This document shows positions 48,757-61,204 of a stretch of 64,000 bases of DNA, one piece after another. How positions within the stretch are numbered: the first letter of the stretch is position 1; each line of letters opens with the position of its first letter. The position numbers and the translations under genes were made by a program. Under the pieces are notes generated by a model that was not told the DNA's origin, made no database searches, and was given only the letters and a program-made list of their open reading frames with translations. The stretch is from Cephalotus follicularis (Eukaryota > Streptophyta > Magnoliopsida > Oxalidales > Cephalotaceae): the NCBI GenBank assembly GCA_001972305.1, contig BDDD01000274.1:186001-250000 (forward strand). The letters run 5' to 3'.

Positions 48757-50919
48757 TGTAAGCCCTGGGTTACAGATGTATGTATTTTGTTTGTATTTAT
48801 ATGGTATTGTATGTACGGATGGCATGGATTGTATATGATATATAATATTTTCTACTTTTATGATTGTTTATGGGTAACGGGGTTCAATAGAGCCTAAGGC
48901 ATATCCTTGAAATTTTGGCTAAATAAGTCTATATATAGGCGACTAACTCTCTTTCCTTCTCATTTTTCATTCTAGAGAGATGGGGAGAGAGAGTTAGAGA
49001 GATAGAGCTCAGAATCGAGCAAAGAATGAGTCTTTGGGATCGTAGCAGAGTGTAGAACTTGAAGGGAGAAGCAGAACAAGGATTCAAGCAGCCAATCAGC
49101 TTGTTCTTCGTTCTCAATCATTTCGAGGTAGGTTCTACGTATATGCTTTAAATCCATACATTTTAATTGACTTGAATGGATTCTATGGCTACGGATGGCT
49201 GTATACATGCTAGATGAATGGATTAGGGTGTTTGTAACTGTTTAAAATGGATTGATTTAGAAATTAGGGAGAGAATTGAGAGTTTTAGGTTTATAGGCCT
49301 AATCTCTTCTATCTCTAGATTCATAGGTACGGGTACGGATCTGAGGCTTTGAGGTTGTTTTTAAGTTACAACCGACCTTAGGGGCTTAAAGCTCCTTTTG
49401 GATCGGATTTAAACGGATTTTTCAGACTGTTTGACAAACATCCCTGCTACAGTCAAATCGTCGAAGCTTTGGCTTGAGACGTCTGCACTTTGTGCGGGAT
49501 AACCATCGACACTTTTATGGAAACGGTTGACGCTTAAGGGCCAAACCGTCGACGCTTTATGCATTGCAAACTGTCGACGCCTAAGGCATCAGTCGACGAT
49601 TAACGGCATTGTAATGGTCGCCGCTTCAGTTAAGCTATCGACGCTTAACATGTAAACCGTCGACGCTCTGCACAAAATCGGCGACACTTTGGATGCTAAC
49701 TATCGACGAAGCAGTTGGCGCTTAGCACCTTGTTTTTAGTTGAAATACACTGTTTTCAACCATTTTCGACCCCAAATGCTTACATCTTCAAACGGGTTCC
49801 ATAAACAGCCTCCCTAAGGCCTTGTAGCTTATGTGAATCCTCTTTTAACACTTTTAACCTTCAATCAATTTTTGAAAAGGAACTTTAAAGAAGAGTTTCA
49901 ATAAAAGAGTTTTATAAACATTCAAATGGATTTCACTGAGGTTTTCACTGAATGGTTATGATCGTTCAATTGGGATATTTGGACGCGAATATCCTAGTAG
50001 GGCCTTCTCTCCATTGTTTTTATAACTTTGATAGGGACCTAGAAACGGAAAACGGTTTTGGAAAATAAGTATGAAAAGGATACCGTATTGTGAATGGATA
50101 CGGTACGAAAAGGATAACGGGAACTTAGATTACGGGCTAGCACATTCGGGCTAGCATTATGGTACGGTATGGTTGATGTGGTCAGTGTTATCTCGACTCC
50201 AAACGGCTATGACACGGAGGGTGTATAGACGGTGGGGGTACTATCTCAGGCCGGAGAGGTTGAGGAGTATTTAGACCCTACGGATTATTTGTACCTATGT
50301 TTGGTTACGGATTGATTGACGGATTGTCTGTAGACTAGGGTGTATGGATGGTAAATTGTATGGTTAGGACTCGTTACGTATGCCACCGCTTAGGGACGGT
50401 TGATGTACTAACGTTGTCCACAATTGGCATTCATGCACTTCACATGCCATGCATATATATATCTGTATATACCTGTTCACTTCATTACGTATAGTATTAC
50501 CTACATGGCTGTGTTTGGCTGACCCATTCTCGAAATGGGCACAACATCTAGGGTCGAGTGCTGAGGATGCCTCAAAGTGACGGACCGGACCTCCAGGATA
50601 GGATTCGGATAGTAGCTCTGTATTTTGTTATCTACCTTATATGAGTTTTGAATATATAAGACTGCATATGTAAGAATTAATGTAATTCAGTTGTGTTGAC
50701 TTGCCAGCTTGTGGCAGTGCTTCAGATATATGATGTTGTTATGTATATTGTGGGCTTATCTACATGAATGTTGTATGATGTTTCCGCATACATGATTATG
50801 GATTAAAGTTTTAAATTATAGTGAATTTTGGGAATGCATACCGTGTTGATATGGATGAATTGTACGGACGGTTGCCACGTGTCTGGCTGTGGGGCTTTCC
50901 CATGGTTCGGGGCGTGACA
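48757..50919 (+). mobile_element. Solo Gypsy LTR E in LTR F
   Basis: It runs from TGTAAGCCCTGG to GGGGCGTGACA, 2163 bases, with perfect TATAT duplications at 48752-48756 and 50920-50924. It is non-coding. A striking array of GTCGACGC-like words lies at 49455-49725. It is younger than LTR F. Confidence 0.82.
49455..49725. repeat. Degenerate GTCGACGC array in LTR E
   Basis: About a dozen copies of words close to CGTCGACGCTTA, spaced roughly 20-25 bases, for example at 49547, 49571, 49636 and 49657. Many hold the palindrome GTCGAC. Similar arrays occur in the LTRs at about 21630, 25434 and 52710. Confidence 0.7.
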
Positions 50920-51668
50920 TATATGCCTATATGGGACGATGTTATATAATTGGTTGACTTTCTATTTGTCTAATATAGGTATGGATAGGAGTGTATGCTT
51001 ATGTTAACGATTTGTATATATAATGGTATGAGACAGTCATAGATATGAATTGGTTAGCCAAAATTGTTATCATGCATTACGACATGACATGTATATAAAC
51101 GTAAAATATTTGTTCATTCATGACATGCATATATACTTGCAATACTTGTTCATTCCACTATACATGGGGTTATTTCATGATTGGCCGTATGACTAACCTA
51201 TCTTTCGGGATGGGGCACCTATATTGTGTTCAGGTTCAGATGAGGCAGGGTCAGATAGCAATGGTTAAGGACATGGAAATCAGTGAAGGTAAATTTACAT
51301 GGAGCATAGGTTCAAGGAAGGTGTTTTGTTTAATGTGATAGTATTGTGTAAGGATTTGCAATGAATAAAGTTCATGTTTAGACTTGTCATGAGACGTACG
51401 AGAGGACTAAAGAGTAACTATTTGTATAAGTGTATTGAGATTGTATGTATATGTGCGTATTGTCAAAAATTTGTAGAGATATTTATAAGTAATTGAATGG
51501 ATATTTAAAAGTACTCAAATGGATGTATGTACATATATTCAGAAAGTTTAAAGTTTTTATGGTTTTTCGCTGTATAGAATAGACTTAAGTAGCACCCGAC
51601 TTATTGATTAAGAGACTAAATGAGTTTGTGATGATGTCACGAGACTCTACTGGGTCCGGGGTGTCACA

Positions 51669-51975
51669 CACATCAACAAATTTGACAAAAATATTTACGA
51701 TTGGACTACTTTACTTCAATTTATGGAGTTAGAGCACTCAATTGACCAAAAAATTAATTGAGGCACAAAATTGACCAAACGTAAAATTTCAGGTTCTGAT
51801 TATGTTCTTTAACAAAAAAAAAATGTTAAATGATTATTACATTAAAAAAATAAAATTGAGTAAAAAGTGTAACATCTCATATAATGTGTGATTCATTATA
51901 AAATAACTTTAGATGACTAGATGATATAACTCGTAGATGTAAACACATGTTAACTGAATAGTGAGGATAGGTTGT
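51669..51975. other. Short AT-rich gap between Gypsy LTRs
   Basis: About 300 bases with repeated ATTGACCAAA words. No gene or element end is seen. Confidence 0.5.
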
Positions 51976-53206
51976 TGTAACACCCCGAAATAACCCCTAT
52001 TTGCTTTAGCATATTTTTGCATTACATGGCACGTTAGTTACAGTTATTATGGAATTGATTGTGCATATGGATATGCATGGCATGAGAGTATTTTAATACT
52101 GATATAATGGTATTGTATGTCTGTTTATAGTATTTATATGTATGTGGGTAGAGTTATCAAGAAACCTATAAATAGAGAATCAAAACTCATTTTTTCATAA
52201 TTTCATTTCTCTTATCTCTCTAAAATCCTATTTCTCTCTCTACCAAAACTCACCCAAATTGACTGTATGATACGGGGAATCGAAGGGGAAGGGTAATACA
52301 TCGTTTGAGGACTTGATTGACACAAGATTGGAGCTCCACAAGCCAAGAAGTTGAGTTCTTTCTCCTTTTTCTGACCTTAGAGACCAAGAACAAGCTATAT
52401 TCTTAAGTAGAAACCTTCCCTACCTAAACATGCTATGATTTATACATGTATGCACTTTTATGAACTGATTGTATGGATTAAAAATGGATAATTGCATGTT
52501 ATTTGAAAGTTAGGGGTTTAAGGTTAAAAAGGGGTTTTAGAGTTTTTTAGACCTAAAATTGAAATGGATGTTTTAAATGAATTGAAAGGTGTTTAAGTGG
52601 TATAGAATTGGTCTAAGGAACTAGTATGGAACTTGTATTGAATTGGTTTTAAAGAAAGATTTGGATTTGTAAGGTTTAAGTTTAAAACCCTAAGTTTTAT
52701 GAGTCTAAGGATAGACGATCATGTTCAAAGCGTCATCGCTTAGCCTGCTTTTAAAACGGAATTTGATTTCAAACCAATGATGCTTTGCCTTTCTGGCAAC
52801 GCTTAGCCGAAGCATCTTCACTTAGTCCGTAAGTGTCATCGCTTAACCCAGTTTTTCAAATTTCTTACAGGACTGTATCAAAGCGCTAACGTTTGAGGCT
52901 TAACAGACGACACTTAAGCGTAAAGCGTCGCCGCTTATGGTCAAGGCGTCACCGCTTTGACAGGCAGTTATTTCGTAAATATATATAAGGCATGTTTTTC
53001 AAAGGGTTTTCTCACGAGTCCTTTTCTAGGCTTATGTATGGTATAGACTGGGTTTTTTCTTAGATTTTTCATGATGACAGGGCAAGGAAAAATGGTATAG
53101 TATAGTTTGTAGATGTATTCACCATAGTGTGAATTGTAACTCTAAATCAGGTATGTGGCATCAATCTACAGTCGACCGAGCTTCTGTATATATGCTGCTA
53201 TGGGAT

Positions 53207-53211
53207 AATGT

Positions 53212-53257
<46 letters not shown>
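53207..53257. repeat. (TG)n(TA)n microsatellite
   Basis: A TG run passes into a TA run at the left border of Copia H. A second TA run (57043-57063) lies at its right border, so the insertion probably landed in a TA-rich site. Confidence 0.8.
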
Positions 53258-53259
<2 letters not shown>

Positions 53260-53958
53260 AAACTAATAATGATTTATGTGTATATTATGCTAAACAAAAA
53301 AGTCATATATATAGGCTTATTACATGGATATGGCTTTTTTAGTTAAACCCAACTTGTACGTAAATAGTAACGATAACACTCCCCCTCAAGTTGGGGCATA
53401 TGTCACGCTCCGAATCGTTGGTTGGGCCCCACAATTCGACACGTGACATTCCGTACAATCATCATAAAAAAATTTACAACTTAATTAAATCATAAACATA
53501 ATCCTTAATTTAACGTGTGGATATACAGACCCAGTTCATTACATATAAAAATACACTGTTACAAACCGGCCGGTAAAATAAATAAATACATATTTATTTC
53601 CTACAATTTTGTCCATAAAAGCGTACTGTCGAGAGGGAGGAACTTACTGCACTCTTTATCCTTGCTGCTGCTGCGATGTACCTCCACTACCTGTTCCTGT
53701 ACCTGGCCCATTCAAAGGAATGGGTCAGCAACCCTGGGGGTTGTGTAGGTTACCACATATACGGGCACATACCAGAGGAACATCCAATAAAAGCAGAGGA
53801 GAATAATAATATAATAAATACATATCATGAAGGCATACCACAATTCATATCATAATCATGATCATCCTTGTCCTCGGACTAATCTACTCAAATCACACAT
53901 ATCATTCACATAACAGAGGAGTCTAGTCCGGTCATCCTATGGTCTGGTCAATATACAA

Positions 53959-54190
53959 GGTTCACCTTTAGGCTCACTTGCCCGCGAAATTCTCCTCCAG
54001 GTTCACCTGCTGAGCAGAATTCGCCATTTGTTCACCTGCTCTGCGGTTCACCCTTCGGATCACCAGCTCCGGCGAAATTCACCTTTAGGTTCACCATTGA
54101 CGGATTAGCCCGAGATCACCTGCCTCGCGGAGTTCACCCCGTAGGTTCACCTGCTCTGCAGAATTCTCACTTGTTGGGCTCACCTGCCTG
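53959..54190. repeat. GGTTCACC repeat patch in LTR I
   Basis: GGTTCACC or GTTCACC recurs about nine times, alternating with GCGGAATTC-like or GCAGAATTC words, at roughly 25-30-base spacing. Confidence 0.7.
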
Positions 54191-54739
54191 GGACCATCTA
54201 TATAATTATTTTCCTTTTATATACCATTTCCTAATTACATCTCTTTCCTTTAATTATTTCCCTTTCTTTCCATGAACCTTCTTAATCCATTCATTAAGCC
54301 AGACCAGGGCTCACCATTGTGTATGGCACTTCCCATACACAAGGCTCACCTCTATGCGTGCATGGTGCATGCAGACCGTTATTCACTATGTAAAGGCATG
54401 CCAGGGACACATCTATACCAACCAACCTTCCATTTACTTCCTTGTGGGTGCATGCAGGGACCATGATCCATTACTTAAGTGCATGTCAGGGAACATTGGT
54501 AGCTTCATTGGAATGATTCCCATGCAGAGGACGTGGGTAGGCTCCCACTCAGTGGCCATCTCTTCATAGCACATACCAAGAGCGCCAGGCCGGGAACAAA
54601 GCGCATGCATGGGGAAGGAGAGCCAAGGACGACTCTTTGGGTTCCTGGCAGAGGACCATAACGCATGCATGGCAGGAGAGAACCCGCAACAGCTCCTCTG
54701 GCAATGGCACAAAGCACCGCTAGGTTCCTCTGGCCCTAT

Positions 54740-54945
54740 GACAGCTCGACATGGGAGCTCGGCAAGCACTGGAGGGAAGCTTGTGCCTTGCATGGAGCTC
54801 GGTGTTGAGCTCAGGCATGGTAGGATCTCGGGCGTGGTGGCAGCTCTGGCATGGCGTGGAGCTCGGCACCTTTGGCATGGAGCTCGGCACCTCAACCATG
54901 GCAGCTCGGGCACTCAAGCTCGACAGCTCGGGCATCTTGCATTTC
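54740..54945. repeat. GAGCTCGG repeat patch in LTR I
   Basis: GAGCTCGG or CAGCTCGG with GGCATGG recurs about ten times. The palindrome GAGCTC is frequent. The patch makes long open frames on both strands without protein-like character. Confidence 0.7.
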
Positions 54946-57665
54946 ATACCTTGGACACATGATCCATACTTGCCAACGATGAAGGGAGCTCGACGCCTGC
55001 CAGGGAAGGCGCGGCAAGTAGCCATGCCTGGACACATGGCCAGGGGAGCTCAACTCCACCACGGCACCTTTACCATGACGCCTACGTGCATTTGCATTGT
55101 TAATGCGTACCAAAACGAAGCGTCAGGGATGAAATGCTCAAAGCTTACGCGTGCAGGTTAGCATTATATCGAGTCCCGTGTTCAACAATAGCATAACTTA
55201 CATAATGACCAATAACAAATCATAATACAAAAGTAAGCAAGCAAGTAATAGCAAGTAATGAACGCACACAAAAAGCAAACATCAACAATCACACACACAA
55301 ACATGCTGGTAGGCACTCGGATATGGAGTAACCTACCTGGGGTAAGGTTGAAAACGGAGATCGCCTCCTCTCCTCGCAAATACTGGCTTTGCCTTCAAGC
55401 TAGGGACTGCTACACTTCTAGCTGGCCAATTTCTTCCTCCTTGCACACAGCTTTGCTCTCAGGGGAGGGGAATTTATACAAATGGAGTGTGGAGGACATG
55501 GGGCTCCATGGACAGTGCCCCTCTTGTCCACACTCCCATTCTCTCTTCCTCTCCCGAATTCTCTGGAACAAAACGTGAAGATATGGCTAAAAAGTGTGTC
55601 TCTTGGGTCCCTTTTTCTTTTTATAACAGCCATTAGAAGAGTCTGGAACTTCCTAGACTAAACCAACGGGTGAACGGCCATTATTGGGCTTGGGTCAGCC
55701 ACCCCTACTTAGCCCAACTTATACTTTCTACCAACCAGGCCAAAAATCTAATTATTGCATTAAATCCGGCCCAAGAAGAAAAGTACAATCTCTTTAGCCC
55801 AAATTCACAAATTAGGCCCCATTAAGGCCCAAATAAATACATCATAAAATTCGGGCCCAGCCCAAAATGTGGAAAAAGTAATTACAAAGCCCAATAATAA
55901 TTTATAATATTTAGGACTCTTACAGCATACATATCATATAGTCCTAACTGATGACAAATATAAGACACTCGACCACTACGGAGAGGCTTGGTGAAGATGT
56001 CTGCTAGTTGTTCTTCTGAACGGGTATGGACTAATATAAGTTCCCGCAATTAACTTTTTCACGAACATAATGACAATCCACTTCAATGTGCATTGTTCGT
56101 TCATGAAACACTGAATTACTAGCAATATGCATCGCAGATTTGTTATCACAATGAAGCGTAGATGGCCTAGTCACAGAAAATCCAATCTCAGTCAACAACA
56201 TATGAATCCATTGTAATTCTCCAGTCACATTAGCCATGGCACGATACTCAGCCTCTGCACTAGAGCGAGAAACAACAGATTGTTTCTTGCTTTTCCATGA
56301 CACAAGGTTTCCACCAAGAAAAATACAATACCCTGAAGTAGACCGACGATCAACCAGACATCCAGCCCAATCTGCATCTGAATAACCTGTCACCTCCAAA
56401 CAATCAGGATCTGAATAACCAGCAATATGAAGGTGTCCTCTATCACGAAATATCAGTCCTCAACCAGGAGCACCTTTCAAATATCGAACAATATGAAGGA
56501 CTGCCTGCCAATAAGTAGTACGAGGAGTACTCATAAACTGACTTACTACACTCACAGCGAATGAAATATCTGGTCGAGTAATAGTGAGGTAGTTCAATTT
56601 GCCCACTAAACGTCGATATTTCTCAGGATCATGAAGAAGCTCACCTTTCTCATTATCCAGCTTTACAAGAGGATCCATCGGACTGTCACTAGGCTTACAA
56701 TCACTCAGACTTGCATCACTCAAGATATCAAGAGTATATTTCCTTTGACACAGAGGAATACCAACCTCCGAATACGAAACTTCAATACCTATAAAGTAAT
56801 GGAGACGACCCAAGTCTTTAGTATTAAATTTTTGTTGTAAAAACTGTTTGAGTCGTTGTATACCTCTATCATCACTTCCAGTAATAATAATATCATCAAC
56901 ATAAACAAGAAGACTCAAATACTATGTAAACTAATAATGATTTATGTGTATATTATGTTAAACAGAAAAGCCATATATATAAGCTTATTACATGGATGTG
57001 GACTTTTTTAGTTAAACTCAACTTGTACGTAAATAATAACGATATATATATATATATATATATAGTTAATTTCTTGATTGTCGATAGATGGATGGATAGA
57101 AGTGTATGATTATGCTAACGGTCGATATATATAAACTGGTATGGGACAGTTTTAAATATATAGATTTGGCAACCAGAATTGTACATGCATTATGTCATGC
57201 ATGCATTGATATCTACGATACATGTTCATATCATCAGCATAAGGGTTCTGCAAGGTCTTTGGGCTGACCCATCCTTCTAGATTGGGCATCTATATCTGTT
57301 CAGGGATAAATAGATCCGGAGCTATTGGCAGTAGTCATGGGCATGATGATCAGTGCTGGCATTGATAGATAGATCATGGATTACAAGGATGCTAGATTAT
57401 TACTACGAATGTTTATGTTTTATGTTAAGGATGTTTATCTCAAGGACTTGTATGGATGTATTATGTTTGAAGAACAAATTGTAAGGTTATGTAATAATGT
57501 ATAAAGATGTTTAAGGATATGATATGCTATGTTTATGTATGGTTTAATGTTTAAAATATTTTGAATGGACGCACGCACATTTTATTAAAGTTTTAAATAT
57601 TTATGGATTTTTGCTGAAAGAATAGAGTTACTACTACCCGACATAAGGGATTGAAATGGATTTGG

Positions 57666-58913
57666 TGTTATATTAGGGTATCCTTGCAAGCCACGAGGAG
57701 GCTGTAGACATATGTACTTACATATGATACACTTATGAATCGTACATTGTTAGTTCCATTAGTGTTTTATTGTGCATATTTAGCAATAATTGGCATCTGC
57801 TATATGTATTATCCCAAACCGTCTCAAAGGATCAGTTGATCACCAAGTCAACTGAATACACATAGCGCACTGTCCATAAAAGGTTGGATCTCGTGCCTGA
57901 GAGATTATGATAATGAGATCCTTACTCCCTTGTGAAAACAGTTCCAAGCCATATGTTCACTTTCTTAGGGCAATTGATGAACCGAAAAGACTTGTCGTAT
58001 TATGCTTGCCCTCTTGAGTGTGGGGGATGGATCATCTCATTGCCAACATAGGTTGTCTATTTAGAGAATCAACACCTCTGTCAATAAAGTTCCTATTGTC
58101 GCGGTAGTATTTAGTCAAAGATGACTAGTATATCATACGTAATTTACGTTTTATCCTTAGACCTGAGCGGCTGGCATGCGTTGTGTAGTAACCGCTTGGT
58201 TTGATTTCTGTCTTCCCCAACACTAGGCACGTACTGGCAAAAGGGTTGTCTTTAGGCCTTGTGGGAGCTGCATTGAGATGTATGGGCGAGTGCGCAAGAC
58301 GGGATCGTTACACCCGTGTTGAGGGTTATAGGCTCTATAACATCTGTGACCATTGAAGACTTAAAACCCCGACCGGGTACTGGGAGATTGGGAACGAGGA
58401 ATTTCCTAAGATATCTCCCATAGTCCCAATATGTTCAGAAAATTATAGTTATCGCGGTTTTACCTAGGGGTGACATTAATCCAAACTCTAGTCTGCGGTC
58501 GGAGCCAAGATGACGAATGATACATGGCACATAAACCGATGACAATGATAAAGCATTGGTTAACCGGCTAACATATGATAGACGTGGTACTTTGTGGTCC
58601 ACGGATTCGGGGGTGATTGAAGATCACACCGGGGCTATTAAGATGGTCGAAAGACTATTGAGATGGTCATACCAGAACTTTGGGATGTTCTGAAAAATAT
58701 ATCATTGTACCGGAATTCCAACCGGTGTTTCGGATCCCACATGATTTTAAAATAGCTTGACGTCTGTAGGACACATGTCATTTAATGAGAGGTTAGCATC
58801 TAAGAGAGATATTACTTTGCTAGTGAACATTTTATTTGCTTGACATGTGTCACTTCTCATGAAGTGAGTGGGAGCATCACCATAATGAAATGTTCCGTGG
58901 AAAAGATTGTTTG
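57666..58913 (+). mobile_element. Copia LTR fragment J, related to the LTRs of element B
   Basis: It begins near TGTTATATTAGGGTATCC and continues with GCCACGAGGAGGCTG, GCTATATGTATTATCCCAAACC and GGTTGGATCTCGTGCC. These match the minus-strand reading of the element B LTR (GCCACGAGGTGGCTC, CTATATGTATATCCCAAACC, GGTTGGATCTCATGCC). About half of an LTR is left. Divergence from B is clearly larger than between the two B LTRs. Confidence 0.65.
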
Positions 58914-60288
58914 TGTAACTAGTAAGTGCACCTGGACACTTATTGGTGGACAGAGCTAATAGGCTTTTGGACGAATTTGGGCCAAGGAATTACTTCCATT
59001 ATAGGCCAAAATTTAGGCTTTAATTTTCCTTGAGTTGGGCCTTTACATTTGCAAGAAAATGGTTAAACCCAATGTTCAATTCCATGGCCTACTATTGTTG
59101 ACTTTCCAACTTTAGAAACATCACTTGTATTTGGGCTTTGTGTGGCGCCATTTTATATGATGTATGGCCGGCCCTTAGGTGTATAAAAGAGAGAATCGAT
59201 GATTCACTTAAGTTTTAAGGAAAGGCTTAATTAAAATATCCAAAAGATGAGTCATGCTTTAGATATTTAAGTAAGTTAGCTTGCATAACACACTTCATCA
59301 ATTCATTTCTCTCAACACTTCACCCGTAGCTCCCTCTTTTCTTTCTTCTCAACGTCTCCTCTCTTCCTCCATTAATGGAGACGGTGAAAGCTTCATTTTC
59401 ACGGAAGAACAAATCACCTTCTCACCCTCCAAACTCATAATAGGTGAAGATTACTTGAATATTTCATTCAATCTTTACTTATGATGAGAAATAGTTTAGG
59501 TGATGAAACTCAACCTTCACTTCCTTCAATCTTACTTCACAAAATATGCAACTATGAACATGGGGAGAAACATTTGTGAAAATGGTTGGATTGATTTCAA
59601 GTTTGAAGAAACACAAAAATTGAAGGTAGGCTAAGAATTAGATAAATGTTTCTAACTCATCGCCATGTTGATTTTGTGTTGTTTATGATGTGTTTTGTGT
59701 TGGGTTAATCCCAGCCATTCCCATTTATGCAGGTTTTGCCCATTCCATACCCTAAAGGTTTGTGAATGGTGGTTCAGGTTTTGGGGGTTACATGCTATGG
59801 TGATTATGTGCATTCCCTAACCCGATTTTTTAGTTGTTGTTTTATGGTGGAATGGTGCAATTTCAGATTTTGGGGATAGTGTAGGGAACCCTAGCCGAAC
59901 CCAATTGTCTCCATTTTGTGCCCTAGCAAACCCATAGGGTTTGGCTAGGTTAGGGTTTAGGGTTTGGAGCATACGTGTTAGTGTATTGATGTGTTACCCT
60001 AACGCTGAAATTAGAGTGATCAATTTCTAGGGTAGAGAATTCCAAACTCCAATCCGCCACCCTAACTTGCTTGGGATGTTGTCATGGTTCGATTGATACC
60101 GTAATTAGAGATCCCAGGGTTTAATGGGACACTAATGGACTTGACTTTTAGGGTATCCCTTTGCTAAGGGATTAAAATTTTTTAAAATGTATTCCGCAAC
60201 CCTAACGTCCCTTAATGTTCCAACCCTCCTTGAGTCTTTTCAACATTTGGGTGACGTCACGGAGCCCCTACGGGTTCGGGATGTCACA
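58914..60288 (+). repeat. 5' LTR of Gypsy element K
   Basis: The end is clear: GGGTTCGGGATGTCACA followed at once by the primer site. The start is placed at TGTAACTAGTAAG and is less sure. A TATA-like GTATAAAAGAGAG lies at about 59180. Confidence 0.6.
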
Positions 60289-60290
60289 GT

Positions 60291-60302
60291 TGGTATCAAA
60301 GA
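60291..60302 (+). other. Primer-binding site of Gypsy K
   Basis: TGGTATCAAAGA, near the initiator Met-tRNA site TGGTATCAGAGC, two bases after the LTR end. Confidence 0.75.
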
Positions 60303-61204
60303 GGCGTTGGCATACTAGTTATGTCATGTTGATGGTTATAGATTGACTGAATGGGCATAATTGACTTATGTATTTACATTTGTCGATGTTCATGATTTGG
60401 ATATATGTGCGTTTGATTAACAGTGATTTCTTATATGTTCTCAAAGGTGGTGAACAAGGCAAGAGAGACAAAGACAATGGAAGAGTATGTTAGACGTCAG
60501 ATGGTACAAATAAGCAACTTGGCACCTATTGCTTCAGAAGCACCAAATATGGCAGTTCAAAGGCAGGAGTTTCGACATGGGGCTACTACGAGTAGATGAT
60601 CAAGGGTTTCCCAACAGAAGAGTCGAACCAGAGTAAGCCAACTAGAGAATCAACATACTGGACAGTATGGGCTTGGTGATATAGGGAACCAGTTTATTCC
60701 GGTACCTTGTATGCATTATCAGATGACTAATTATTCCTCTGACAATTATCGTTGGTACTTGAAGAGTTGTTGCGTTTCAGAAATGGGTCACATAGTGAGG
60801 AATTGTCCTTTTAATACGAGTATTAAGGGTCAGCCACAGCAGATATCACAGACAAATTATCAATATCAGATTCTTTAGACACAGTATCAGACACTACCTG
60901 CACGAGTTACTATTACATCTTTTGATGGGATGGATAAGTTTAGAAATCAGGATAGAAATGCATCACCTGGAAGGTTTGATTTGGACAGTGTAATTCATGA
61001 GGAGGCATATTCTAGCTCTCCTGTTTGGGGAAGGTATATTTTCTTTCTTTATGCAATGTACATTCATTACCTGTGTGGCCGCATGGTTACATTACTAGAG
61101 GGAACAAGAATGACGGAATGGTATGATTGATTTGATAGTAAAAGTTATGACTACAGGTAGAGTTGTGTGCTTCAAGAGAGTACAATCTCAATTATGGACG
61201 ATAG

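Larger units (their letters stand above)
48170..51668 (+). mobile_element. Gypsy LTR F, partial, split by solo LTR E
   Basis: Two blocks (48170-48756 and 50925-51668) read as one LTR once solo LTR E is removed. It ends GGGTCCGGGGTGTCACA and shares internal text with the LTRs at 20858 and 51976, for example the GACTAACCTATCTTTCGGGA region. The left end lacks a TGTAAC start and is probably truncated. Confidence 0.6.
53401..55924 (-). mobile_element. Solo Gypsy-type LTR I in Copia H
   Basis: On the plus strand it runs from TGTCACGCTCC to GGACTCTTACA, so it reads TGTAAGAG...GTGACA on the minus strand. Perfect GCATA duplications lie at 53396-53400 and 55925-55929. It is 2524 bases long. Overlapping frames inside (54434-55161) come from GC-rich internal repeats and are not genes. 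Confidence 0.82.
53255..57045 (-). mobile_element. Copia element H (fossil), internally deleted
   Basis: Short LTR-like direct repeats of about 120 bases lie at 53255-53378 and about 56927-57045, sharing AATAATGATTTATGTGTATA and AACTTGTACGTAAATA. A polypurine tract (TTGAGGGGGAG on the minus strand) adjoins the left one. Minus-strand parts left are the reverse transcriptase end (about 56460-56918, with YVDDIIITGSD) and RNase H (about 56031-56399, GYSDADWAGC, SSAEAEYRAM). Gag, integrase and most of the reverse transcriptase are gone, so it is a fossil with a large loss and a few smaller breaks. Solo LTR I interrupts it. Confidence 0.78.
51976..57665 (+). mobile_element. Gypsy LTR G, holding nested Copia H
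   Basis: It begins TGTAACACCCCGAAATAACCCC, close to the solo LTR at 20858. Text resumes after Copia H at about 57046 and stops near 57665 without the usual GGGGTGTTACA end, so the last 40 or so bases are missing. The two parts sum to about 1.9 kb. A GTCGACGC-like array lies at about 52710-52950. Confidence 0.65.
58914..61190 (+). mobile_element. Gypsy element K (fossil), 5' part only
   Basis: LTR, primer site and gag remnant in order. After the primer site, frames read MVNKARETKTMEEYVRRQMVQ and, further on, a CCHC-like zinc knuckle (CCVSEMGHIVRNCP) at about 60770-60810. There is no pol and no 3' LTR within the window. The gag has several breaks. Confidence 0.65.

Noticed and set aside
54434-55161. 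Long overlapping frames of 105-159 residues
   Set aside because: They run through GAGCTCGG/GGCATGG repeats of solo LTR I on both strands, so they are composition artefacts.
60291-60302. Possible tRNA gene from Met-tRNA similarity
   Set aside because: Only about 12 bases match, as expected of a primer-binding site. There is no cloverleaf.
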